Assembly (NCBI GenBank): GCA_973895155.1
Contig: OZ316897.1
Location: 1,674,001 to 1,738,000, forward strand
Reading direction: 5' to 3'
DNA: 64,000 bases
Source of the DNA: Marsupella aquatica
Taxonomy: Eukaryota; Marchantiophyta
Position numbers and translations under genes: made by a program. Below, piece by piece: positions 20,641-32,232 of the stretch. Position 1 is the stretch's first letter. Every line of letters starts with the position of its first letter. The notes under the pieces were generated by a model. The model ran no database searches. It saw only the letters and a list, made by a program, of their open reading frames with translations, and had not been told where the DNA came from.

Positions 20641-21339
20641 AAAACAAAAGATCCTGGGTGGTATCCTCGTGTACCATCCTTATGCATAACCGAACCAAGC
20701 AAGAGGTGGAACTATCACTACCAGGCCTAACAAGATGCCAGTCCCTACACCTTTACATCTTCTCGTCCCTAAAGTTTTGTAATTTCTGTTCAAACCAGAT
20801 GCCACACGGCTGGGTTAATTATAGAAGTGATGTAGTAAGTTGAACTACATCAGAACATGATGTGAAGCTCGAGTATCCGGTTTTTGAACAAAACTGCGCA
20901 TACATCTTTGTCGCTGGTATGCAATCTCTCTGCTCTAGCGAATTCACCGATGCAGGTTTCACAATACTTCAACGTACCTTTGCCAACCAACGTTTGAAGC
21001 GTTTCCTTAACATATGTCTAGAATCCATGTTCCCACTGGAGGGATCCAAGGTTCCCCACTGGCTCGATGTGGAGCACTTTGTCCTGCGCACCACATTCAT
21101 CTGTCTCTGGAAGGCCTTCAGCCCATTCAGTGAGTTCTGCCGGCCTCAAGTGCAGGTTTTCCAACACGAACGCCCGAACCTCCTGAAGGATTCCACTGCG
21201 TTAACGGATGGTTTGAACTCATAGTCCAGCTCCGACTAATCGATTTCCGAATCATAGAACCTACCCTGCTCAACCAAACAACACTCTTCGATCATGACCA
21301 ACGTACTTGTCATTTACCGAGGCTATCCAAAATCTGCAG
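20641..21339. other. Stretch with one unassigned ORF
   Basis: A 120-codon forward frame at 20862-21224 has ordinary composition but no family I know. I see no splice or promoter context that decides the strand. The family-1 copy begins abruptly at 21340. Confidence 0.35.
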
Positions 21340-21391
21340 GGTATCTGGGTACTTCTTCAACGGAGACAAATATATCGGTTTCTGGGAAGCA

Positions 21392-21653
21392 TTGCTTCGG
21401 CTTCCGGACAAGGTCTTCAATATCCTGGGTATGATCGACTTGCAACGACATCACTTTGACCACACCCCTGCTCAGGTTTGGACTATCATCAACAGCGAGT
21501 CCAACACTACCCGTTTGACAAGGTCGTCTGCACTTGCTTCGGAGAACTTCTACCAGCACCTGCAGAGCTTCATGGGAACTAGACCCGCAACTGCCGGCGC
21601 TGGCCCAGTCGACCCCATACCCGTACCCGCACCAACGCAGACTCAGACTCAGA

Positions 21654-21688
<35 letters not shown>

Positions 21689-23814
21689 CTTCAGTCTCAG
21701 TCTCAGTCTCAGCCTCAGCCTAGCCAACCCTCACCGCCAATTGCCCCGCCAGCAATACAAGTACGCTCCGTCATCAACGTTGTGGACCTTAGCCACGACG
21801 ACGAGGCTACCCCACCCTTGCTCAGGCGGCCCAGAGGAGCAAACACTCAGGGGGCCGACACTACATCGTCCCCTCCCCATGCTCGGACCCAAGGAGCGGC
21901 TCCAGCAGACAACACGGTGACCGTGGCCGCCCCGGGCCCAATACTAACGGCGGTAGCACTACCTATGCCCGATAGAGAGGATGGGGAGGTGTCACCCTCC
22001 CCGAGCCAGTCACAGGGGAAGAAGAGGAAGGAACCCGCCACTACATCCGGGTTACCATTGGCCACGGTAGCCGTGGCCAAGGTGACAATGCACCGCATGG
22101 GGGAAAACGTGCATAAGAACATCCTCCATCCCAAGCATGCGGTGTACCTGAAGACTCAGGGATTTGAGCACCTCGCCTCTCTCCCCTGGAACACTTGCAG
22201 GTACTACGGGGAGGACATGACGGAATTTGTCAAGAATTATGATGACGCACGTCAACATACTCGGCTGCGGGGAAGGAATATGTCCCTCGCGGAAGAACGG
22301 CTCAAGATGATCTTCGGATTACCCGAAGGTGACCATCAAGTTGAATCACGGGCTCCCGGGGGCAAGGGAGCCAAGTACCAATCCTCGAGTTTTCCCTCAG
22401 AGGGAGCAATGGACAACGGGTTTGTGATGAGGACCTGCCTCATCCCCGAGATAGCTGAGTGACTGGAGTTCCAAAGGTACGCCCTCCACATGATGGAACC
22501 CCGGGGGGAGATCTCCGCCGCCCAGGTTATCCAGGTCGAGAACTATCGACCTAGGAAGTGGGCGTCGTACTTCGCTAAGAAATGCCATGAAGAGATGGAG
22601 TTGCGAAGGAAGACGTTGTACATTGGCGGGAAGGCGTATTTTGCTAGCCACATGGAGATCATTCTTGAGTGGTATGCTCGGTTTAATCGACGAACCCTTC
22701 CCCGTGTCAACGTTACAAAGCTGGTCCCAGCTAGGTGGGTTTTCCCGGCCTTGGAGAGACGGCCCCAACCCGAGGCCCGAAGTCCAGCGGACACGCAAGC
22801 TTCACCCACCCCACCTCCACAAGTAGTTGTAGTCGTAACCGAGGAGGTACCGGATGGGTCGGTTATTGCAACCATAGATGCGATCCAACAGGCTGGGCTA
22901 AGTACAGAAGTTGGTACAGCGGAGGCCTTACTCGAGCCCGGGTCTCCCAAAGACCCACCGGTGGCTATTCCGGAGAACCGGACATTGCTGCGGGAGGACC
23001 CTCCAGCCCCTTCCAACATTACGTCCCCAGGGCTGGATGTCACTGCCCCGGCCCCCGCGCGTGTTGATGTCTGCCCGTGCCCAACTCCGGACAGGCACAA
23101 CCTGGACCACCCGGAACTCTTCATACCGGGTACATTTCTGAACGGGCTTTTGGGAGATTTCTCTCATCAAATTTCCCGGGATACGGGGAGTTCATGGCCC
23201 GAAAGGTAGCCTGTTTCTTCAATCAAGAGTTAGTTGCCGTAGTAAAGGCAGGTCGGGCCCAGTCAGAGGCCCTTCAAAGGATAGAGCGGTACCGGGTGGT
23301 GTCCGTATACTTAAAGAACGAAGTTGCAGCTCAAGAGGCTGAGCTTCTGCAACTACGATCCAAAGTTGCAGCCGCCGATGAGTTGTTAGCAAAGGCGCAC
23401 ACCCTTACCGCCCTAGCCGAGCAGGCCAAAGCTGGGAATGAGGCCGAGATTGCACGACTCCAGAACCAGATTGACAGTTTGAAGAATCAAACTGTCATCT
23501 GGCAGAAAGACCTGGAGGAGGCCGAAGAACGGGCCCAGCGGGACACTGCGGAGATAGCCACGCTACAGGCCGAAGTGGCACGGCTCCAAACCGAAGCCGA
23601 GAAGCAGGACCAGCTGGCGGGCAAGCTGACGAGCGACGCCCAACAGCTGGAGGAGGCATGCCAGGAGGCAGCGGAGGAGACAGATGCGGCGAAGCGAGAG
23701 AACGAATCTCTGCTGGACCAGGTCCAGCTCCTCAAGGCAGACAACGACAGACTTCGTAAGCAGCGGGATGGCCACTCCCATTCGGGCGGCTCTAGCAAGC
23801 GTGCCAGGCATTAG
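21392..23814 (+). pseudogene. Family-1 ORF, second copy
   Basis: Covers the globular domain, linkers and coiled coil of the ORF at 530-3184. A premature TGA at 22460-22462 sits where copy 1 has CGG. One base is missing near 23183 (GATACGGGG against GATACCGGGG in copy 1), shifting the frame for the coiled-coil half. Natural stop TAG at 23812-23814. A (CAGACT/CAGGCT)n tract at about 21636-21700 encodes a Gln/Thr then Gln/Ala repeat that is longer than in copy 1. Copy 2 keeps CAG and CGT codons where copy 1 has stops at 875 and 3125. Confidence 0.75.
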
Positions 23815-24712
23815 CGACGGAGTAGGAATAGAATAGGGTTAGGAATAGCTAAGTCAGGCTATTGGGACAGGCACCTGCCTTAGTTACAGCAGCACTGCCA
23901 TGCTGTCCAGCCTGTGTAGATTAGGATCTTCTGATAAGACACAACCGGTTTTCAGCCTGATAGTCAGATTAGTTAGGACCTAAGTCAGTGAATCTTTGGG
24001 CGGGAGGACACTCCGTTCCTCGGCCCTTAGTATTTAGTGCACCCCTTGGTAGAGGCAGAGGGGGGGTTTTTAGTCTCAGAGTTGGACATCCGTGGTATGT
24101 GCGGGGAGTCCCGACCTCTAGGGTGAAAGAGTACCAAGGGGAGGGGTAGGACTAAGCTCGTTGGGCGAGTGCAGAGCCGGGCTCCATTGTAGTGTACTCC
24201 CTCGGCCTTGAACCTGTTCATTCCGGAGCTGTCGGGTCAACCAAGTGTACGCATATGTCCCCTATGTAGTAAAATCCTTTCCCATTATTTCCTTCGTGTA
24301 AATCAAGATTGTATGCTTGTGCGCGTGTATGTGTGTGTGAATCTCATGTATAGGTGACAACGCCAGGCCGAACGCACTACCTGAGTCGTGCACGGGGTGC
24401 AGCTTGCGGGTATGTGGTTGCGAGCATAGGTTGAGGACCTGTATCATTGAATCCGGATCGAAGGCGAACAACACGAAGGCTTAGAAGTCCTTAAGCCGGG
24501 GTCGATCCTGTTATCGACTAAGGTACGTTCCGGCGGCGGAACACAAACCATACCTAGGAGATGTCCGTATCTAACAGTAGGCGCACTTAGCGCTAGTTTA
24601 TGTGAATTAGGTGCATTACATTCTTCCCTCCCTGCCAGAACCCTCATATTTACGAAGGATGTGCCCGTTTAAAGCTGAAGCACGAGTTAAGGCCAAGGCT
24701 GATGACGTGACA
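23815..24712 (+). other. Non-coding 3' tail of family-1 copy 2
   Basis: Aligned with 3185-4076 and similarly free of supported ORFs. Contains the exact hairpin at 24528-24541. Confidence 0.6.
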
Positions 24713-25967
24713 TGTATGCCTACGTCATTGTGGAGGGTGTCACACAACTCATCGACCCTTTTTTTGTCAAGATTCCGTTTCCTTGGGAAAATAATGGACT
24801 TAAGGATGGCGTGGTATGACTCAAGCGAGTTGTTTGTATCCTGATTATTCCTCGCCACTGCTCTCCTCTCGTCTCGTATCCACATGTCTGCGCCAATCCC
24901 ACAAAGTAAATAATGAAATGAACGTCTGCAATTGTCGGGGAAAGGACACAACTGGGAAAAATATTATCTTACAGTCACTATAAAAACAATTTGCATCTTT
25001 GCATAGTGCAAGAGAGAGAAAACGGTGGAATGGTACTTACGTAGGCACCCCATCCACTCGCCTTGAAAGTATTGGAGGAATTTTTTCTCTGTCCAGAATG
25101 TCTGGAAGAAGGTAGTTAGCTTTCTCTGAGCTGACCGTTCCACACATTCCAGTTCATGTAGGGTTGGGTCGACATGCAATGTGCTGCCAAATATTATATC
25201 CTCCAACGCAACATTCATTTGTGCACGTCGGTCATGAGACTGGACGAGCTCAAGCAATTTGGTCGTCCATGCCTTGCGGACATGGTATATACACAAGAAT
25301 ATGGGAATGTCGGGAAAAACAGTTTTGATAGCTGCTCTTTCGTTATCAGCACAATCAACCATGAAGCAGGAGGGTTTCCAACCGGGGCAGGCAAGTTTGG
25401 CTGCTGTCTTCACAACATGTAGAAACTTCACAATATCCTCTATTTCCTCCTTTTCAAGGATGGCATACGCAATGGGAAGCCCATTCTCGTATTCGTCAAA
25501 CACCATAATGGTGTACAGCGGATACTGCTTACAAGAAAACGGTGAAAGGACATTAGAACGGGAGGATCGCGGAGCATCGGAGCTGTGATTGCGGTGCTGT
25601 GATTGGCGCCCCGCGTCTGAAGCAAAGATTACATTCGTGACATTCCAGCAAAAAAATTCACCATGAAAGGCCAAAAAAGCATAACGTTAGGGGTGAAATT
25701 GAGGATATGAACCTTGTACTTGTGAGTTCCGAATGTCCCATCAATTCCCAGACATCGACCATTCCCGTACTTCACTAGCCAGTCCAACTGGAAACTTCTC
25801 TGTAATACTATTCGAAGGGGCTCCATTTGAGAGGGTTTTGGCTGATCGTATAAGAGAATACTCTCCGGGGTGGCTTGAATCCATAAATGTGTACTTGTAA
25901 CATCGTTGAGGTGCCTGCAAAAAGTCTCCCTGTCTAGTCCCTTCTTCACGTTTCCAATGTCATCCAT
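24713..25967 (-). pseudogene. MULE-type (Mutator-like) transposase, three exons, cut by the family-1 unit
   Basis: Exon a (25967-25713) ends with the first catalytic Asp segment GIDGTFGTHKYK. Exon b (25524-25041) holds YPLYTIMVFDEYENGLPIAY, then the second Asp in MVDCADNERAAI and the FLCIYHVRKAW segment. Exon c (24951-24713) holds TNNSLESYHAILK and the RVDELC segment that usually precedes a SWIM finger. Boundaries fit GT-AG introns at 25525-25712 (AAG|GTTCAT...GTAAGCAG|T) and 24952-25040 (TAC|GTAAGT...TTTCCCAG|T). Coding stops at 24713 where the family-1 unit begins, so the C-terminal SWIM region is displaced or lost. The family cuts and pastes DNA through a DDE catalytic domain. Confidence 0.75.
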
Positions 25968-26346
25968 AGTGATGTAATGGTCCCTTCAATCTGAGTGTTG
26001 ATTTTCCAGCGTTGCATTCGAAGCGTGGAAAAGGGCCTTCGCAGCACGGTGCAGAATCTGCGTCGAAGTGGATCCTCTGTGCAATTTGCATTCAATCCAT
26101 CCCCTAACAGAAGTATCAGGAGATATGAACGCGTTAGGAGAAGAGTCATCTACATACCCTGATATTGTAGTACTAAAGTGTGCTTATTGGAGTATGTTGG
26201 TGCAAACCCGATAGATAGGAACCTGCAGCGGAAAGGGCCACCACTATCGCCTACGCATACGATGATATTTACAAGTATTTTCTGTGATATCCGCGTGAGT
26301 TTGATGGACCCCATGGTAGTTCAAATGAAAGGACGGTAGGAGGCAT

Positions 26347-26625
26347 TTACTTGGCTTCGGACGAAAGGCTATGGGCAAATTCCGACGGAAGACCTCTGCA
26401 TCGTGGATCATCGCTACCATGGCAAGGCAAACCTTCCTTGTCTACGTGGTCTTTGGATTTGTATCTGAGTTCAGTGATGCTTTTGTCGTGGATAGCCTCC
26501 AACTCATATGCCTGAAATCTGCATTGGCACCCTTTGTGGTAATGGTCATGGTCAGCAGACAGTTTGCTTCCTTTCCCTGTCTTGGGCTTGTCTTTGGGAT
26601 CAGCAATACTTTTGTTATTACGCAA
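26347..26625 (-). CDS. Cys/His-rich N-terminal part of the MULE transposase gene (putative exon)
   Basis: Reverse-strand frame with GCQCRFQAYEL, ITELRYKSKDHV and GLPCHGSDDPRC, a spacing resembling the FAR1/FLYWCH-type zinc-binding domains that precede MULE transposase cores. It lies upstream of the catalytic exons on the same strand. Another reverse frame at 26149-25946 may bridge them. Exact exon limits are not resolved. Confidence 0.5.
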   Translation of the reverse strand: MRNNKSIADPKDKPKTGKGSKLSADHDHYHKGCQCRFQAYELEAIHDKSITELRYKSKDHVDKEGLPCHGSDDPRCRGLPSEFAHSLSSEAK

Positions 26626-26629
26626 TGGC

Positions 26630-27873
26630 GCCTTCCTGTGGTCAGGAGTCCCAAACTCACAGTAATACTCAATTTTACGGACCCACCTGTGTGGTCCTCC
26701 AACATCTCATTTTTTCTTGGAGTCACGGGTGATAAAGCATGTCATTGCACGCGGGCATCGACTACCCTCACCCTTCACAAAGTCTAGTAACCTATCAGAT
26801 GGAATATAAGCTTGGTCCTTAATTTGAGTCCCAATTGAGATCATTGGCATTGAAAGGACCCTGCCTCCCAATCCTCTACAGCAATGACAACTGTGGAGCG
26901 ACAACCCTTTGTCTCTTTCCAGCCGCAGGTGTATTGGTGGGCAAAAAAAAACTGCATTGAGACATTCTAGTCTATACTTTAGATGCAAAGTCTCACCAGA
27001 TTCCGCCTCACCAATATTTGAAAATGCAATGTACAAAACTTTGAAACACAAAAAGGGGTTTTACCTTCTTGTACGTTATCCATTGCACACAAGATAGGAG
27101 CCCACCAGCGCACCCTACAGCATGGCGATGGGCATGGACAATTCGGACTGCGATATTTGTAAGTTTGAAAATTTTGTCACCGTATGACATCTTCGGAGGC
27201 AGGAATGCAAATGGCGGAGGATGGCGACATTGCACTCATTGATGTTAGACCATCGGCGTTCGGAATTCGACAGATAATCGACATTTAACAAACCATCCGC
27301 ATTCCACTGATGAGAAGCATTCGGTTCTTCACAAGTCTTCCAGTAGTCGACTCCATTGTACATCTTGTTTGAGCTTGAAATCCTGTGTCAGCTCGAAATG
27401 GAAGAATCCGTAGCGGAATGTAGCCATGACGCCTAGTTCACGTGAATTCAAAATCGATAAAACTTGATGCCAAGGAAGAAATTTGAGTCCACATGGAGGA
27501 ATCGAGCTCTGGAATGAACACAAGATTTAGAGAGACTGTATCCATCCCGCGCAAATTCACAAATGGCGGCAACATTGAAAGCGGTGTACGAGCAATTTCC
27601 GCGCTCTTCGAGTTCATCAGTCGTTGATTGTTGAATATTTGAAACGTAACATTGTGGTATGTTCTAAACATCCACAATATGGGCAGAACATACATGATAT
27701 GGGCAGAACATCCATGTAGCGGTTTAATTTCATTTGGGACGGAAAGGCTGAGACGGAGAATGGCGGACGGAGAATAGCGGACGGAGTATGATGCACCTGC
27801 CCTGGCTGCCCTGCCCGGCTCTGGCTGCCATGCCCTACTTGCCCTGCCCAGCCCTTGCTGCCCTGCCCTGGCT
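26630..27873. other. Stretch without recognisable gene; CTGCC-rich end
   Basis: Several short reverse-strand frames (for example 27051-26707) may belong to the 5' part of the MULE gene, but none has a domain. From about 27790 the sequence becomes a run of CTGCCCTGCC-like words, which is the target into which the copia element inserted. Confidence 0.4.
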
Positions 27874-27983
27874 TGTTAGGATTTACTCTTAGGTCTAGAG
27901 TTACGAATGTACCGTAGTTAAGACTAACCTTAGTCGCAGACTTGGTTAGGTTAGTCATGCTATGCACACTCTATAACCAAGCG
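27874..27983 (+). repeat. Copia 5' LTR, first 110 bp only
   Basis: Identical to the start of the 3' LTR at 28464. The remainder is deleted together with gag, protease, integrase and most of RT. Confidence 0.85.
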
Positions 27984-28272
27984 GTTGGATAGACTTATCA
28001 CTGAGATGGGATTGCCATAGGGGAATGTGAAGCTCCATTATGATAGTCAGAATGCACTCCACCTTGCTGTGAACCAACTGATGGACAGCAGAGTGAAGCA
28101 CATCGACGTTAGGTACCATTTTATCAGGCAGGCTGTGTCTGATAATATGTTTGAGCTAGTCAAGATTGGAGGTAAACTCAACCCGGCTGACGCTTTTACC
28201 AAAGTGATTCCTTTGGAGAGTTTTTCTAGACACCGTGATGCGTTGCAGGTTTTGCAATTGCCTCACAAGTAG
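27984..28272 (+). pseudogene. Copia RNase H C-terminal fragment
   Basis: Encodes the end of Ty1/copia pol: WLDRLITEMGLP, then KLHYDSQNALHLAVN, RVKHIDVRYHFIRQAV and NPADAFTKVIPL. These match the family's cDNQSAi, KHID.ryHfiRe and AD..TK motifs. A TAG near 28018 sits where the family has a residue codable by CAG. The fragment ends at TAG 28270-28272. Confidence 0.85.
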
Positions 28273-28463
28273 GGTTACTTAACATTTGAGTAGATACTGA
28301 GATATGCTCTTGCTCATTCCTTGTATAGGCTACGGCTTAGTTTTGGTCTACTCTCGTATAAAGAGGGAAAATTTGGTTTGGTTTTTCTTTCCAGAACTTC
28401 CCGCTGAGCAATTGTATTGGTAGCAGTCTTTACCCTCCCCTAGACCAGAGTCAAGGAAGAGAT

Positions 28464-28808
28464 TGTTAGGATTTACTCTTAGGTCTAGAGTTACGAATGT
28501 ACCGTAGTTAAGACTAACCTTAGTCGCAGACTTGGTTAGGTTAGTCATGCTATGCACACTCTATAACCAAGCGATGTTTGCTTGGAGAGGTGGAACTCAG
28601 GCTCATTGTTATGGAGCCAGTTGAGAGATAGGGAGAGCTTGTGCTGTAGATGCTTGGTATGGCCGGGCGGCCTAGAGTGCAGTAAAGCTCTTGTGTGTTC
28701 CCGTGGACGTAGCCTCATGTGGAGGTGAACCACGTATCTCTTTGTGTCGACTATTGTGCGTTGGATGGTTCATGGGCTTGCTGTTGCGATTATCATCTAT
28801 GCTCAACA
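28464..28808 (+). repeat. Copia 3' LTR
   Basis: 345 bp with TGTTAGG start and CTCAACA end, preceded by the purine-rich AGGAAGAGA tract expected as polypurine tract. Confidence 0.75.
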
Positions 28809-28813
28809 TGGTT

Positions 28814-29704
28814 GCCTGCCCTGCCTGTTTGCTACCCACCCTGCCCTGCCCAACTTGTTTACCCCGTACCATTTGACGAACAGCTGCAAAAGAAATTTTG
28901 GATGAATGTAAAGGCACATTGTCTAGGAAAGTAGTACAGGGTATCACGTATCGTATCCTGCCAGATTTTGATGTGCAATTACCAGTAGGGGTTACTTTGG
29001 CAAAGATGAGGTGGCGATGACAGCGATGCATTGGATTTTTTCATTCAAGGAGATGAGTCCCTGGAACAGCATTAATTGTACCTCAAGACTCCCCCATAGC
29101 CTACCTGAGGGACCACCCTGAGCTTTCCCCTTTTTGCACCCATTTCTTTTCAGGCCATGACCTTACACTTGCGGCTCCCTCTCAATTAGGGCGTCTCAAA
29201 GCTGGCCCGTAACCAATAGTTACGGGCCAGCCAAGCAGCCCATAACGACACTTGCGGGCATCACTTATGGACCGGATAATTAGCCGGTCCCATGGTTTGA
29301 CCCGCCCCTTAAGGAGCTACTTACGATGTCTTACCCGCTCAAAGTAGGAGTAAAGTATCCCTTCCCTCTCGGGCAGTACTTGGCCGTAAGGCGCTGAAAT
29401 GTGCCATGACAGTCCTGAACCCAGGTGCTCCTCATAAGTGTCCCGTCGTTTCCCAGCGAAGCTATCGCCATAGTTTCTGTTGTTCAAATTTCAAATGCAC
29501 TTCTTCCCACCAAAGCGATTATCCGGAGCTTCATTTAGCTTCAACGTTGGGCTCCATGGCGATGGTCAATGTAGCTCTGTCTCCAGAACATATAGGTGAG
29601 ACTCATCCAGATATCAGAGAAATTGCTATTCGATTGTACGTGCAGACCGCTAGAGAAGTGTAGAGAAATCGACAGAAGCTGCTCCTCCCAATTCATGTAC
29701 AACC
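28814..29704. other. Stretch without supported gene
   Basis: It begins with the continuation of the CTGCC-rich target sequence. A forward frame at 29406-29663 is short and unassigned; it may be 5' sequence of the following gene. Confidence 0.4.
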
Positions 29705-30993
29705 ATGGCACAATCAGGCAGCCAAGGTCATGTGAGAGCAAGGAGTTCATTCCAACCTCCACAGGCTAACTCTAGCAATGCCCCCTGTACAGGTGATAAA
29801 TTTAGGCTGGAGGATCATGACTACGAATGCATCGTTTCATACTTGGAAATTCCAGAGAATTTCCAAGCAATTACAGGTGGAGGAAGGAAGACTCGAGTGG
29901 GTGGAAAGTATCAAAGCAAGACAACACTCTTCAAATCCATGCTTGCTACAATGCAACATCATGGCTTTCCCAAGGAGATCACTGCACCAAATTTGACAAA
30001 GAGATTCCAGAGGTATGTGAAGCGGTACAAAGAGGCAAGAGAGGTGAAAATGCAATCAAGTGGAGGGCTGAATGAAGACAAGTTGGAAGCAGGGATTACA
30101 TTGGAGAGCAAACTAAACCGATTGTGTCCACACTTTGAAAGAATGCATGCAATCTTTGGGGAGCGACCGAATGTGGCACCACCAGTGGAAGGGGACTGTG
30201 GAGTTGAGGATTCTGACCTTGTCTTTCCTGACACCAATGCTGAATCAGATTTTGAGTCAGCATTTGGTAATGAGAATGATAATCCCAATGTTTACCATGT
30301 CCCTTCCAACACTACCATCGTTCTTGAAGGTACTGATCATTTACCTTATTGATTGTTGTACTTCAATTTCTTCAATTACAGAACAACAGAATGTTCATTT
30401 GCTCACATTTGTCATTTCTCTCTATTGTAGACACACCAGTGCCAACACCTGGGCAATCAATCCATAATGCTCCTCAAGTGAGGCCAACACCAGAGACTCT
30501 TGCAAATGTAAACTATGGCAATTCTTTCTGGACCGAATTAGAGCAGATGGCAGAAATTGGTAAGCATGTACATAACTGCACATGTGCAGCATGTACAGAG
30601 TCTTGCCTAGTTCAAGTTGGTGAAAATCGACCAATGCAGGGTCCACCATGTACTCCAATTGAGTTCAACACCCCAGCCAAGTCTGTTTCAGAGGCCATGC
30701 CTCCTCCAACAGGGAAGAAGCCTGCAAAAACACCACCGGCTGGACAGAAGGATTTGCACAACACTTCCAAGACAAATTTTGCTGCCATATATGCAGACAG
30801 GAACAACATGAAGGCAGACTACCGAAAGGAATTAATTCAAAGTCAAGATCGATGGAAGACCCAAGAGCTAGCAGATCGGAGGGAGGCCAGGGTGGACACT
30901 GCATTGCAGGCTGCAGCACAGAAGAAACTTGATTGTAAACACCAGTTTGCTATTGAAGCAAAAGCTGCCAAAAATGCACGAAAGAGACTTTGA
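29705..30993 (+). CDS. SANT/Myb-like (trihelix-type) protein, two exons
   Basis: Exon 1 29705-30329, intron 30330-30430 (GAAG|GTACTG ... TTGTAG|ACAC), exon 2 30431-30993. The joined frame is exact (396 codons) and reads through LEDTPVPTPG at the junction. Residues about 30-130 hold the pattern NFQAITGGGRKT...F..M......FP....  LTKRFQRYVKRYKEA, resembling Myb/SANT-like DNA-binding domains of transposon-derived plant proteins. The C-terminal half has a Cys-rich patch (CTCAACTESC), a Pro/Lys segment and a Lys/Gln/Ala helix. TGA 30991-30993 is followed in frame by open sequence to about 31190 (SDQEHAQEMARQ...), so this stop may be a CGA to TGA mutation. Confidence 0.6.
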
Positions 30994-31330
30994 TCAGACC
31001 AAGAGCATGCACAGGAGATGGCACGGCAAGCACAAAGAGCTGCTCTTTTGACTATACTCGGTAGTAACAAGACTCCTGCCAAAAATAAAGGAGTTACTGC
31101 CCCTGGTGAAAGAGGACTAGTTTTGGTTCCAAGCAATTTAGAATTCCATTCATGTTGCATGTGTAGTAGGTGCCAAACTGTACAAGTATGAGTGTAAAAG
31201 ACTAAAATCCATATTATTAATAAAGGTGGTACATGTTGTTATACATTCCTGGTCAAATGTCGCCCTCAGTTTTCACTGTCAAATGCCTTGTAAACTATGG
31301 AATCTCATAATCTCAACATCGTGACATCGC

Positions 31331-31412
31331 GACATCGCAGATACTTGAAATCTTGGAATGATGATATCATGACATCGCAGATACTTGAAATCTTGGAATG
31401 ATGATATCATGA
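31331..31412. repeat. Tandem repeat, two copies of 40 bp
   Basis: ATACTTGAAATCTTGGAATG starts at 31341 and again at 31381. The copies are flanked by GACATCGC words. It lies in a spacer between convergent genes. Confidence 0.8.
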
Positions 31413-31494
31413 CATCGCGACATGATTCATCTGCGACATTTGTACTAACAAAAAGTGAATTGAGAAACCTCTCCTCAAATGGCAACTATGCGAA

Positions 31495-32232
31495 TCACTT
31501 ATTCTTTTGCACTATGGGATTAGGCTGAGGTGGTGGTTCTCTCGTAATGGAATTACGAGACACAGCTTCCAAAATTGCTTCCCTCACATCAGTATGATGT
31601 GTTGAAAAAGGGAGAGACTTCAACTGAACTCCATAACTAATCAGCGGCAAATGTTGACGTACAAACATGTACTGAACCCGAGTGGCCTCCATAGCAGCTC
31701 CTATGACATCCCAGTTTGTGAAACTAGTATAGTAAACTTTCGGAAATCTCTTCAAGTATGCATCTATATCAACCAAGTCCAGCTCCATGCCATGAAACAT
31801 TGCCATAGTTCTAGTGAAAAAATCCATGTAACTTCTTATCTGTGTCGTGGAGATGTCATCCCACTTCTGCTGACACACATGCCGAGGGGTGAAGGGCACA
31901 ATGGTGTTCACAGGATCCCTTGGGAGATGCCCAACCGGATTTGTCCTATTCATTTGATTCAAGAAGTTCATCATGAACCTCAAAGAATATACAGGCAAGT
32001 TCCCAAAGAAAGAGCAAAGGAGCTCACTGCCCTCCACTTGTAAGTCCCTATACAAGACCATCATTGCTAGTGTGGGTCGGAAATGTTCACCTTCTTGCCA
32101 GAACTCATCAAATTGAGCTAACTCAATCTGAAAAGGTGCTAGTACTGGGAGGTTGAATATGAATTGACATTCACCTTTCTTCAACTTGTAAAACCTCCAG
32201 AACTCATTGATTGGGCCATTCATAGTCGACAC
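31495..32232 (-). CDS. Hypothetical ORF with paralogue at 35184-35702
   Basis: A reverse-strand frame of 245 codons. Residues about 125-235 (IRSYMDFFTRTMAMF, YTSFTNWDVIGAAMEA, HLPLISYGVQLKSLPFS) align with the ORF at 35184-35702 (YAATCNNYDVIGMYREAL, MPLMYPERQLRCLPYS). It overlaps the end of the next ORF upstream by 13 bases in another frame, so the two may be one protein split by a frameshift. No known family. Confidence 0.5.
   Translation of the reverse strand: MSTMNGPINEFWRFYKLKKGECQFIFNLPVLAPFQIELAQFDEFWQEGEHFRPTLAMMVLYRDLQVEGSELLCSFFGNLPVYSLRFMMNFLNQMNRTNPVGHLPRDPVNTIVPFTPRHVCQQKWDDISTTQIRSYMDFFTRTMAMFHGMELDLVDIDAYLKRFPKVYYTSFTNWDVIGAAMEATRVQYMFVRQHLPLISYGVQLKSLPFSTHHTDVREAILEAVSRNSITREPPPQPNPIVQKNK

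Larger units (their letters stand above)
21340..24712 (+). mobile_element. Family-1 coding LTR-like unit, second copy, 5'-truncated
   Basis: Homologous to 740-4076 through its whole length, ending in the same GACGTGACA at 24712. About 677 bp of the left end, including the TATA region, is absent. On the right it abuts the C-terminal coding part of a reverse-strand MULE transposase. This shows that GACGTGACA is a true element end and not part of gypsy element 1. The right-hand candidate target duplication is TGTAT (24713-24717), with no left partner because of the truncation. Confidence 0.8.
27874..28808 (+). mobile_element. Ty1/copia remnant with partial 5' LTR and full 3' LTR
   Basis: TGTTAGGATTTACTC starts at 27874 and again at 28464. 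About 110 bp are repeated exactly (27874-27983 and 28464-28573). The 3' LTR runs to CTCAACA at 28808 (345 bp; TGTT...AACA ends). The 5' LTR is cut after 110 bp and joins directly to the last part of pol. A purine-rich tract lies just before 28464. Flanking 5-mers are TGGCT (27869-27873) and TGGTT (28809-28813), a 4/5 match, and CTGCCCTGCC-type sequence lies on both sides. Confidence 0.85.
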
